Assembly: GCA_014381415.1 (NCBI GenBank)
Contig: JACNLQ010000032.1
Location: 45,054-87,474, forward strand
Reading direction: 5' to 3'
From: Fidelibacterota bacterium
Lineage (GTDB): Bacteria; Fidelibacterota; Marinisomatia; SCGC-AAA003-L08; D37C17
Length of the DNA stretch: 42,421 nucleotides
A program made the position numbers and the translations under genes. The notes beneath the pieces are model-generated. The model had not been told where the DNA came from and did not search any database. It worked only from the letters and a program-made list of their open reading frames with translations. Shown here in pieces: positions 19,047-27,234 of this stretch (position 1 is its first letter; the number at the start of each line of letters is the position of its first letter).

Positions 19047-19584
19047 TCCTTAGCATTCTTTTTTCATCATGAAATTCAATGAAATAATCTAAATCATTAA
19101 ATAAACTTAATACTTTTGAAAGAGAAACAAATTTTTTCTTTTTATTAATAATATCCTGATATGAACTCCACTTATAAATTCTGAAATCATTAATTAAATG
19201 ATGATGTGTTGGATTGGAATGAATATAATAAATTGATGAAATTAAATATTCATCACTTGTTATAATTTTCCGTTGAAATGGACGTTCAAAAAGAGTACCC
19301 TTTCTATGAAAAGCAATATTAAATGATTGGGTGTAGGAAATTGTAAATCGTCTTATTTGCTCACTAATTATATGTGATTCAATATCCTTTGTTTTTACTA
19401 AAAAATGAAAATGATTAGGTAAAAGGCAGTAAGCATACAAATTAAAAATATTTTTTGTGTAACTATGAAATTTTTCCAAAAAAAATCTGTAATTCTCATC
19501 AATTTCGAAAAGCTTATTTTTTTGAATGGCTTTATTAAAAATATGATAATAATTAAACGGTTCGAATTTTAATGTTGAACTCAA
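19039..19584 (-). CDS. REP-associated tyrosine transposase (RAYT, Y1 HUH family)
   Basis: This 181-residue protein has the IS200-like Y1 transposase fold: YYHIFNKAIQKNKLFE at the N-terminus, then YAYCLLPNHFHFLVK with the HUH motif HFH at 58-60. A helix with tyrosines at 113, 119 and 120 precedes IHSNPTHHHL and YKWSSY. One of these tyrosines should be the DNA nucleophile. RAYTs nick and move REP palindromes rather than full insertion sequences. The gene is framed by two near-identical palindromes with 12-bp arms, as expected of a RAYT with its own REPs. Its stop TGA lies within one of them. All catalytic features look intact. Confidence 0.88.
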   Translation of the reverse strand: MSSTLKFEPFNYYHIFNKAIQKNKLFEIDENYRFFLEKFHSYTKNIFNLYAYCLLPNHFHFLVKTKDIESHIISEQIRRFTISYTQSFNIAFHRKGTLFERPFQRKIITSDEYLISSIYYIHSNPTHHHLINDFRIYKWSSYQDIINKKKKFVSLSKVLSLFNDLDYFIEFHDEKRMLRKG

Positions 19585-19593
19585 AACATATTT

Positions 19594-19643
19594 AAGGATG
19601 ACATCTTTCTATCTTGTAAAGTAAATGAAAAGATGTCATCCTT
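19594..19643. repeat. REP palindrome copy R (12-bp arms)
   Basis: The same 12-bp arms as copy L (AAGGATGACATC and GATGTCATCCTT) enclose another 26-nt loop. The loops differ at five positions only. The copy starts 9 nt beyond the transposase start codon, on its upstream side, and abuts the second 36-mer. Confidence 0.85.
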
Positions 19644-19712
19644 TTCCGGGTTTTTGGTAAATTGGATGTCAATTGTCAGTCGTTGATTTCGGTTGAGAGA
19701 ATAATCCAATTA

Positions 19713-19757
19713 TCCTACTCCTGCTGTCCTACTCCTTCCTCCTTGCCCCTTTCCCCT
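19713..19757. repeat. Pyrimidine-rich repeat (TCCTACTCC type)
   Basis: This is a pure C/T-biased stretch with repeated TCCTACTCC and CCTTGCCCC words. On the other strand it reads AGGAGTAGGA and GCAAGGAGG. These words recur in the in-frame insertion of carA at 37031-37116, which suggests one dispersed repeat family in this genome. Confidence 0.45.
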
Positions 19758-20407
19758 CAATTTATATACTGCCTCAACTTTTCAAACAACTGATGTGTGG
19801 CTTCAACATCTCGCATGACATATTCATTTACGGCTTCAATATTACCATCTTCAAATGCTTTAGCTACAGTATCTCCTTTTACATCCCCCTCCTTTGGAGA
19901 AGAAATTCCAAAAGATCTACAGGCTATATCCATGCTTACCGCATTATAATTATTCCAGTTGCAGAGAAACATCATGAGGTCAATATGGCTTTTATAAGAA
20001 AATCGGCGTAGGTCTTTGAAATTCCAGTTATTAATTTGTAAACCATAGTGAGCGGCTCGAACAATGAGAAACGGGATATCAAATCCAAGACCATTATAAT
20101 GAATATATTGTACATTTTTTGAACTGGAATGATTAATGATTTTATAGAATTCATTTAGTGTGGCCTCTTCATTTTCTTCACAGATCACTTTATCTTTTGA
20201 ACTACCGTCATTTTGTAGCCAGCGCAGTCCAATGCAGAGTACTTTTCCGAAAAAGGGAGATGTAGAGCGAATAAGAGACTCAGCATTTTCAGGGTCATCT
20301 CCAGTGCGATCAATATGGGACTGCACCTTTTTTGCTACGGCTTTCTCCACAGTCTCATCAATGATTTGTCGAGGGATAGTTTCAATGTCTAATACGAGAT
20401 AGGCCAT
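19757..20407 (-). CDS. DnaQ-like 3'-5' exonuclease (PolB-exonuclease-related)
   Basis: This 216-residue protein resembles the predicted exonuclease family related to the PolB exonuclease domain. Motif I is LDIETIP (DxE), motif II is YNGLGFDIPFL, and motif III contains YVMRDVEATHQLF with the metal-binding aspartate. The conserved inserted segment SHIDLM and FGISSPKEGDVKG are family-typical. It probably trims DNA or RNA 3' ends; its partners are unknown. AGGAG lies well placed before the ATG at 20407. It stands apart from the genes on either side. Confidence 0.85.
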   Translation of the reverse strand: MAYLVLDIETIPRQIIDETVEKAVAKKVQSHIDRTGDDPENAESLIRSTSPFFGKVLCIGLRWLQNDGSSKDKVICEENEEATLNEFYKIINHSSSKNVQYIHYNGLGFDIPFLIVRAAHYGLQINNWNFKDLRRFSYKSHIDLMMFLCNWNNYNAVSMDIACRSFGISSPKEGDVKGDTVAKAFEDGNIEAVNEYVMRDVEATHQLFEKLRQYIN

Positions 20408-20475
20408 GTAAAATCTCCTACTAATAATTAATTATTGGGTTAATAGATATAATTCTAAAATTGCAATTTAAGAAT

Positions 20476-20955
20476 TTACCTTTCATTTCCAAACCACGGT
20501 TCAGCTTTTAAATCCTCATCAAAATATTTTTTATCTGCACTATCCTTAATCAATTCGCCAGCTTCTTCTGCTTTATATTGCCAATTATTACATTCATTTT
20601 TATTTCCTAAAGCAGCATTTGCTCTCGCCATCGCTTCGTAGGCATATGCTAAATCAAAATCTTTAAAATTATGTTGTTCTGTCAGGCACATAGTTTCCTG
20701 AGCTGATTCCAGAGCTTTTTCTCCTATTTCTAAAACGGCGTACACACGGGAAATCAGCCAATGCCCCCGCTGTTCGTTTACTGGTTCAAATTTGGGTGAG
20801 TTTTGCCAATGAAATAGAGATGCCTTTGCAAAATTGATCATACGCAAATCATCATGTTCATTACGGTTCTCCTTCCCTAATAAATTCCATGTTTGCATAT
20901 TCATTTCGATGCCCATGTAATGGTGTAATTTTTCTTCATTAGTAAATTTATTCAT
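20476..20955 (-). CDS. TPR-like alpha-helical protein of unknown function
   Basis: This 159-residue cytoplasmic protein has no signal peptide and is rich in helices. Residues about 75-135 read like two TPR-type hairpins (YAVLEIGEKALESAQETMCL; YAYEAMARANAALGNKNECN). The N-terminal half is charged and aromatic (HHYMGIEMNMQTWNLLGKEN). I recall it only as a conserved hypothetical that pairs with unrelated neighbours. It starts directly after the small lipoprotein gene (1-nt gap), suggesting co-translation. Confidence 0.6.
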   Translation of the reverse strand: MNKFTNEEKLHHYMGIEMNMQTWNLLGKENRNEHDDLRMINFAKASLFHWQNSPKFEPVNEQRGHWLISRVYAVLEIGEKALESAQETMCLTEQHNFKDFDLAYAYEAMARANAALGNKNECNNWQYKAEEAGELIKDSADKKYFDEDLKAEPWFGNER

Positions 20956-20956
20956 A

Positions 20957-21217
20957 TTATTTATTCACAAAGACTATATGGGATTCTAATAATCCCCAAT
21001 CGGTGTAGGTCTTTACAATCATTTCACCATCTTTCGACCAGTAAAACAAATCTTTTTCTCCTTTTCGCCCAGAGGCAAAGGAAATTGGTCTGTCGAAATC
21101 ATCAGGGAGTTCTAATTGTAATGCAGCACCTGTCCATCTGGATATTGCCCGGGATTGACAGGCTGAAAATATCAGTACAAAAAGCAGTATTGTTAATGAA
21201 AATATTAATTTTCTCAT
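20957..21217 (-). CDS. Small predicted lipoprotein
   Basis: This 86-residue product begins with MRKLIFSLTILLFVLIFSAC, a textbook lipoprotein signal with lipobox LIFSAC, so Cys20 should be lipidated. The mature part is short (LPDDFDRPISFASGRKG, SKDGEMIVKTYTDWG) and may form a small beta domain. AAAGGA precedes the ATG. It lies between the large secreted protein and the TPR-like gene, all on the minus strand. Function unknown. Confidence 0.7.
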   Translation of the reverse strand: MRKLIFSLTILLFVLIFSACQSRAISRWTGAALQLELPDDFDRPISFASGRKGEKDLFYWSKDGEMIVKTYTDWGLLESHIVFVNK

Positions 21218-21260
21218 AATGTTTTATCCTTTCTATTAAGAGGTTTTTATTGGGGAATAT

Positions 21261-24200
21261 TTAGTTGCCGGTTGAATCGGCAGGAGCTTCTTCATCTTCA
21301 TTATTACAATGAACACAGGGATTAGTAAACACCGACAGACTATGAGTATGGTATGTGGTAAACCCAAATTCATCAGTAAGTTTTATAATTAACTCATGAC
21401 TGCCTTTATCTACTTCTCTGGGAGTCCATTTAAATAAATGTGCATATTCTGAAAGGTTGTAATACTTAAAGGATGCAGAATCAATTTTGATGGATTCTGG
21501 GCTACTGAGTTTTTTTCCGTACAAATCTTCCGCAGTAAGAAATGCTGTGTATTCCAATCCGCTAAATGCTTCTGTAGATAGTTCTGATGTTAGTTGAGGT
21601 GGTGTATAAACAAAAATTTGAAATGGGATCGCCGTTCCTGTATCATCATGTCCATCCTTCACCTGCAAAATAAAATTATGAAGACCAATATCTGATTCCT
21701 CTGGTGACCAAGTGAGTATTCCACTATGGAGTTCTAATAACATCCCGTGGTGCAATGAATCTAAATGGAAAGTGAGTGTATCTTCAGGATTTGGATCATA
21801 AGCTTTAATTTGAAATTGTAACGTATCTCCTGCTTGAATGGTGATACTATCCAATGATGTAATTTCTGGAAACGAGTTTATAAATACTGGAAATACTTGA
21901 ATGGCATCCTGTGCACCATCATTTGCTGTGACAGCTGCTATATATTCACCAAGGTAGTTATCGCCAGTTTCCCAAACCAAAACATTATTATCAATTTTCA
22001 TACCATCCGGACCTTGTGCCAAGGAAAAAATAATTGAATTTTTTGATAATGAATCATTAGGGCTAAAAGTATTTTCATCTCTTGCAAACAAGGGATATTC
22101 ATACCGTTCCCCTTTGGCTACGGTTACAACTGGTTCGCTGGTAAAAACAGGCGGTGAATTCACATAAATAGATGCCTTCCATTGGACGGAATCTATTCCA
22201 TCCGTCAATTGAATTTCGTAGGGGTGATGCCCTAAGTTATGTCCTTCCCAACTCAAAACACCCTGAGGACTCAATGTCATTTCTATTGGACCCCTCAGTA
22301 ATTTCCACTCTAATACTGTATTACTGTTCAAATCAAAACTTTCTAAAGGAAATGCCAATGATTCTCCCAATGGTAGAATAAAAATTTCTTCCGGTCTTGA
22401 TGAAATAACCGGTGGAGCATTTACATAAATTTCATAGTGAAGTGTTGAGGTTGCGATTCCATCTGTCACTTTTATTTCAAAATTATAATCATCAACTTGT
22501 ATTGGTAATGGTACCCAATTTATAGCCCCTTTGTTATCTATCCGCATATTTTCAGGAGCATTAATCAAGTCATATTCAAATTTTTCAGATCGAGGTGATT
22601 GATTTAGAATAAGGGTTGTTTGGAACATCTGATCTACTGTCGCCGTAAACTGTGTTTTATTTTCCCTCAAATTAATCTCAGGATGAACGGAAATTGTAAA
22701 TGATGAAGTATCTGAAGTGAACCCGTCCGTACTTGCAATTATAAAACTATAATCTCCTGCTTTCACATGAGGCTCCCAGGAAAATTGAGCTTGATGATTA
22801 ATTAATTCAGCATAAGAAATTTCTAAATAATCGGATTCTACTATAGTTGTTTCTTCTATTTTTATGGGAATAATAGCTGTATCTACAATCGATTCGGAAA
22901 TAATCAAAGAATCAATCATTGGGGTTTGGGTAAATAATTTCTCTTCTGATTTAATTTCAACCGTATCCTCTAAAGTGATTTCGGGTATTTCAATGAGTAA
23001 GCTATCTCCATAAAATGATAAAGAATCTTTTAGTACCCATATATTTTTCCCATCCTTTAATATTTTTGTATGGGTTTTGAGTTTTTCCCTATATTCCTCC
23101 TCTTTCGTTTTAAATTCTTCAACGGATGATTCCTGTTTTTTCTTTTTAAAGGGATCCTTTTCAGTCGTTAATTTTTCTTCAGCAAATTCTTCAAATTCAG
23201 TTAGAACTGTATCAACATAAACTTGCTTTTCAGGTTTAACTTCTATTTTGTCAATTTTAGTTTCTACTTCAAGAATAGGAGATTCAACAATCTCTGGTTC
23301 AATTTCAATAATGTTCTTTTCAACAATTTCAACTACGTCTTCATCCTCTATTTTATTGTCAATAGGAACCAGGATGACCTCAGGATTAAGTAAATTAATG
23401 GTCGCTTTTTTTGAACCGCTAATTATTTCAACAGTTAATTGTGCTTCTCCATTTTTATCTTTAATAGGTATAACCCATTCAAACAATTCACCATTAACTA
23501 TAGTAACACTATCTTTTTCTTGCTCCAGAGTTACTGGGTCATTTACATATAAAAGAAATGAATATGGTTTTTCACTTAGAGGTTCATTCTGACTCACAAA
23601 TATTTTTCCATTATCTGTGTCTAATTCACGACTACCCTTTTCCCGCAATTCCAACTTATAAGATAATTCGTGATATCCCAATTGTTCTGGTTTGGGGGTC
23701 CAATTCAACTTTAATTCATCTAAATCAAAATCCATCCCGCTGGGCACATATTTTTCTGTGAAATTGCGAAAAGTAGCAGAAGACTCCCAATGGATTGAAT
23801 GAGAAAAATCATCTCCTAAATTTATTACAAAATCTGGTATTCGATTATAAATCCGCTGAATTGGAATAGGAGGAGGCGTGTCCGTAATTAATTCCGTAGC
23901 TAATGGAGTGGTCCAAATTTCCGGATGTTGCCCATTATGAGTTAATACAATTGTTTCAGTCGTAACAAGTGAGGTCACCGTTTTGTAATCCATTTCTGCA
24001 TATTCGGGGGTTTCAAAATCGGATGATAAAATTCCCCGGGTAAGAGGATCAAGACTGAAATTTCTAATTTTCCCCATTTTGTCAATACTGGTAAGGTAAA
24101 TAAAACCATTATCAGGATTAATAATAATATTTTGGATATTCTCATTTGAAAGTGGAATGGACTCCGTACCCCAAATATCGCTCATGAGTGTACCACTTTT

Positions 24201-24992
24201 ACTTACCATTACTAAATCATCACTACCATCAAAATTTAAATCTATTCCTTTTTCATGAAGAAATCTCAAACGAGGATAGTTAGATAGATTTTCCCCTTTC
24301 TCCTTTCCATTAGAATAAATATAATATCCACTGGGAAAAAATCCATTATCCAAAATAAAAACATCTTCTCCACCATCTCCATCAAAATCACCTAAAGCAA
24401 TATCAATTGGCGCCATTGTTTTATTTAGATATTCTCTACCAATAGAACCCACTACCATAATATCACCTTCCATAAAGGCACACATTATTACTTGGCGGTT
24501 TGGACTTCCCTGAGAAAGTAAAAACAATGACTGGCCATAGGCATCTGGTTGCATTGAGTACAATTTTCTGGGATTGTTAATATCAGAATTATTTTTTAAT
24601 CCGGTTATTACAGGGGAGCCACCATAAAATCCAATGGCATCAGTGGAAAATACATAAAAAATATCATTACCGCCATCTTGATAAGCGGTGGCAATTAATT
24701 CAACAATGCCATTATTGTCAAAATCTCCTAAAATGAAATCCACGAAATACCCCTTTTTACTTTCAGGCATGGTATATTCCCACAGGATTTTAGTTTTAGA
24801 AGATGATACATCTATATGATAGAGCGTTCGAGGAGAAGCAGAATTATTTATTGCAATAAAATCTGGATTTCCATTCCCATTTAGGTCATAACAATTTAAT
24901 TTGGGGACTACCGAAATTTCCAGGGGAACAGCAGTGGCAACCAGGAAATTAAAACCAAGGATGACGAAAAATATTTTTTCTCCGATTGTCAT
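21261..24992 (-). CDS. Very large secreted protein: FG-GAP repeats plus cadherin/Ig-like repeats
   Basis: This 1243-residue protein has an N-terminal signal peptide (about 1-22). Residues 30-300 hold four FG-GAP/VCBS-like calcium-loop repeats (DLNGNGNPDF, DFDNNGIVEL, DFDGDGGEDV, DLNFDGSDDL). Several cadherin-like putative-Ig repeats follow, each with the signature LxWxPxxxxxGxYxxxxxxxDG. They are interrupted around 540-730 by a long acidic Glu/Lys/Ile-rich linker. The tail is short (PCVHCNNEDEEAPADSTGN), with no type IX sorting domain. It is probably a surface or periplasmic adhesin or scaffold. It is divergent from the DUF4139 gene across an 83-bp promoter gap. Confidence 0.8.
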   Translation of the reverse strand: MTIGEKIFFVILGFNFLVATAVPLEISVVPKLNCYDLNGNGNPDFIAINNSASPRTLYHIDVSSSKTKILWEYTMPESKKGYFVDFILGDFDNNGIVELIATAYQDGGNDIFYVFSTDAIGFYGGSPVITGLKNNSDINNPRKLYSMQPDAYGQSLFLLSQGSPNRQVIMCAFMEGDIMVVGSIGREYLNKTMAPIDIALGDFDGDGGEDVFILDNGFFPSGYYIYSNGKEKGENLSNYPRLRFLHEKGIDLNFDGSDDLVMVSKSGTLMSDIWGTESIPLSNENIQNIIINPDNGFIYLTSIDKMGKIRNFSLDPLTRGILSSDFETPEYAEMDYKTVTSLVTTETIVLTHNGQHPEIWTTPLATELITDTPPPIPIQRIYNRIPDFVINLGDDFSHSIHWESSATFRNFTEKYVPSGMDFDLDELKLNWTPKPEQLGYHELSYKLELREKGSRELDTDNGKIFVSQNEPLSEKPYSFLLYVNDPVTLEQEKDSVTIVNGELFEWVIPIKDKNGEAQLTVEIISGSKKATINLLNPEVILVPIDNKIEDEDVVEIVEKNIIEIEPEIVESPILEVETKIDKIEVKPEKQVYVDTVLTEFEEFAEEKLTTEKDPFKKKKQESSVEEFKTKEEEYREKLKTHTKILKDGKNIWVLKDSLSFYGDSLLIEIPEITLEDTVEIKSEEKLFTQTPMIDSLIISESIVDTAIIPIKIEETTIVESDYLEISYAELINHQAQFSWEPHVKAGDYSFIIASTDGFTSDTSSFTISVHPEINLRENKTQFTATVDQMFQTTLILNQSPRSEKFEYDLINAPENMRIDNKGAINWVPLPIQVDDYNFEIKVTDGIATSTLHYEIYVNAPPVISSRPEEIFILPLGESLAFPLESFDLNSNTVLEWKLLRGPIEMTLSPQGVLSWEGHNLGHHPYEIQLTDGIDSVQWKASIYVNSPPVFTSEPVVTVAKGERYEYPLFARDENTFSPNDSLSKNSIIFSLAQGPDGMKIDNNVLVWETGDNYLGEYIAAVTANDGAQDAIQVFPVFINSFPEITSLDSITIQAGDTLQFQIKAYDPNPEDTLTFHLDSLHHGMLLELHSGILTWSPEESDIGLHNFILQVKDGHDDTGTAIPFQIFVYTPPQLTSELSTEAFSGLEYTAFLTAEDLYGKKLSSPESIKIDSASFKYYNLSEYAHLFKWTPREVDKGSHELIIKLTDEFGFTTYHTHSLSVFTNPCVHCNNEDEEAPADSTGN

Positions 24993-25093
24993 TCTGTTTT
25001 CATTGATGGAATATTATCAATAAATTTAGCAGGATTAATTGCTTTATACAAGCCTAACAACAACCCAGTTTTAAAATGTGGAATAATATATCT

Positions 25094-26455
25094 ATGATTA
25101 AATTTTTAGCACTATATGTAATGTTGTGCAGTATAATGACTGCTGAAACAACCATTAAAATTTACAACCAGGGGCGTGCATTGGTTCAAGAAGAACGACA
25201 AAAGAAATTTTCTCAGGAAGGAAAACAAAAATTAATAATTTCTTATCTTCCCCGTGCGGCTGAATCCTCGTCAATAAATATTTTTTCTAACCATATGGAT
25301 GTTATCTCAAAAGAGTACCTTCACCATCCAATTTCAATTACATCATTGTTGAATGCCAACACCGGAAAAGAAATTGAATTGATAAAATATGGTGAAAATG
25401 GCAGCATTACCTTTTCAACAAAAGGTAAATTAATTTCTAATGTTGGTGCCCCTGTATTTGAAATTGATGGAAAAATTGTAGTTAATCCACCATACAGTTA
25501 CCGGTTTCCTGATATTCCAGATGGAATTACAGATAATCCCTATCTGAGCTGTGTCATTAATAATTCAAAAAAACAACTAAGTTATAATTTAACTTATATT
25601 ACCAAGGGTATCGATTGGCATGCAGAATACAATCTGTATTTGACATCAGATAATAACAGTGAAATTGAGGGGTGGTATTCAATTCGAAATGATAATGAAA
25701 TTACATATGAGGATGCAGAAATATCATTGGTATCTGGATCAGTTAATTTTGAAACTTCAGCAGGCAATCCTAAATTTACAAAACGAAGGATGGCTACTAT
25801 GGAAAGTAGTGCTGATTCTCATACCATCCACCCAGAAACCAGTGAGTCAGAAGAATACGTTCTTTTTAGTATTCCAGAAAAAATTAATTTAACGGCAAAA
25901 TCTCAAATTCGCCATAAATTTGTAACAGAAAATAAACTTCCATATAATTCCATTTATCATATTTCACATTCACTTTCAAGATATCGTAGAAATACACCTT
26001 CGCAATCAACTGATATACCTGTATTTGTACGATACGAACTAATGGCAAAGAATATTGGCAACTTTCAAATTCCCGGCGGTACCTTTAATGTGTATGAAAA
26101 AGAAAATGACAATCTAACCTATATTGGTGCCGGTATTTCGGGCATTGTAGATCGAAATGATAAAATCAAACTTGAAACTGGGAAAACACATAATATTCTA
26201 TGTACTTTTACCATTCAGGGATACAAAGTAAGCAAGGATGGCGGTAAAGCAGATCTGGAAGCTGTATTTGAAAATCGAAAGGATGAACCTGTTACTATCG
26301 AATGGACTGAACATTTTTCTGATGGGAGATGGGACATTAAAAACTCCAATTTAAAATTTGAACAATTAGATGCTTACCGGGCACGGTTTAAGGTTGAAGT
26401 CCCTGCCAATTCAAAAAAAGAAATCCATTTTACAGCCCAAATGGATAAAGATTAA
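25094..26455 (+). CDS. DUF4139 domain-containing secreted protein
   Basis: An in-frame ATG at 25076 would add MWNNIS. The ATG at 25094 gives a proper signal peptide (MIKFLALYVMLCSIMTA) and is preferred. The mature protein starts TTIKIYNQGRALVQEERQ, the usual opening of DUF4139 proteins. The conserved central YITKGIDWHAEYNLYL and the C-terminal VEWTEHFSDGRWDI-like region (here IEWTEHFSDGRWDI) are present. It is all beta and extracytoplasmic, with no known activity. It is divergent from the large FG-GAP protein and followed by a HAD phosphatase after ~33 nt. Confidence 0.88.
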   Translation: MIKFLALYVMLCSIMTAETTIKIYNQGRALVQEERQKKFSQEGKQKLIISYLPRAAESSSINIFSNHMDVISKEYLHHPISITSLLNANTGKEIELIKYGENGSITFSTKGKLISNVGAPVFEIDGKIVVNPPYSYRFPDIPDGITDNPYLSCVINNSKKQLSYNLTYITKGIDWHAEYNLYLTSDNNSEIEGWYSIRNDNEITYEDAEISLVSGSVNFETSAGNPKFTKRRMATMESSADSHTIHPETSESEEYVLFSIPEKINLTAKSQIRHKFVTENKLPYNSIYHISHSLSRYRRNTPSQSTDIPVFVRYELMAKNIGNFQIPGGTFNVYEKENDNLTYIGAGISGIVDRNDKIKLETGKTHNILCTFTIQGYKVSKDGGKADLEAVFENRKDEPVTIEWTEHFSDGRWDIKNSNLKFEQLDAYRARFKVEVPANSKKEIHFTAQMDKD

Positions 26456-26488
26456 AAGTATTTCTATAACCGCTAATTTTTTTCTATC

Positions 26489-27166
26489 TTGAACAGCCCC
26501 GCTCAATATAAACATATAATCTGGGATTGGAACGGAACCCTTTTGAACGATGGTTGGTTGTTTGTTGAGGTGATGAATACTGTTTTAATTCGTCATGAAT
26601 TGGAAACCATCACCCTTGATAGGTATCGCGAAATATTTGGATTCCCAGTAAAAGATTATTATAAAAAATTAGGGTTCGATTTTGAAAAGGTACCCTTTGA
26701 AGAATCTGGTATAGAATTTATCAAGGGATATGAAAATCGGCGTTATGATGCAGAGCTTTATCCCCAAGCAATTTTACTACTGACTGAATTATGTAAAAAG
26801 GGGATTAGCAACTCAATACTTTCTGCTCAACACCAAACATTATTAAATGACCTGACAAATCATTATAAAATTAGCAATCAATTTACAGGAATAATTGGCC
26901 TCGATAATCATTATGCACATAGTAAAATTGAAAATGGAATTAAATGGGTAAAACAACTGGATATGAATCCTCAGGAAATCTTAATGATTGGAGATACTGA
27001 CCATGATTTTGAAGTTGCGGCAGCAATGGGAGTTGACTGCATTCTATTAAGCCATGGCCACCATTGTATTTCTCGGCTACAAAGTACGGGGGCAAAAGTT
27101 TATAGTAATTTATCAGAAATATCTGATTTGTTTAATATAGAATTGAATACCTATAATCAAAATTAG
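26489..27166 (+). CDS. HAD-superfamily hydrolase, phosphoglycolate-phosphatase-like
   Basis: This 225-residue protein has motif I IWDWNGTLLND, where the usual second Asp of DxD is Asn, as in a recognised DWNGT subgroup. Motif II is NSILSAQHQ. The conserved lysine is in AHSKIENG, and motif IV is IGDTDHDFEVAAAMG. The cap domain lies between motifs I and II. It probably dephosphorylates a small metabolite such as phosphoglycolate. The only start upstream of motif I in this frame is TTG 26489, so a non-ATG start is likely. It follows the DUF4139 gene closely. Confidence 0.85.
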   Translation: MNSPAQYKHIIWDWNGTLLNDGWLFVEVMNTVLIRHELETITLDRYREIFGFPVKDYYKKLGFDFEKVPFEESGIEFIKGYENRRYDAELYPQAILLLTELCKKGISNSILSAQHQTLLNDLTNHYKISNQFTGIIGLDNHYAHSKIENGIKWVKQLDMNPQEILMIGDTDHDFEVAAAMGVDCILLSHGHHCISRLQSTGAKVYSNLSEISDLFNIELNTYNQN

Positions 27167-27234
27167 CCTAAATTTATTTCGGAACATCCCCTATTAATAT
27201 GCATTTGAAATACCCTGTATATTATTAAAGCAAA

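Larger units (their letters stand above)
18961..19677. mobile_element. RAYT-REP module flanked by a 36-bp direct duplication
   Basis: In order on the + strand: a 36-mer (18961-18996), palindrome copy L (18997-19046), the transposase gene on the minus strand (19039-19584), palindrome copy R (19594-19643), then a second copy of the 36-mer (19642-19677). The two 36-mers agree at 31 of 36 positions and lie in the same orientation. The left copy is the 5' coding region of the dehydrogenase. The arrangement looks like an insertion that duplicated its target. Known RAYT/IS200-type elements do not usually make such duplications. Confidence 0.75.
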
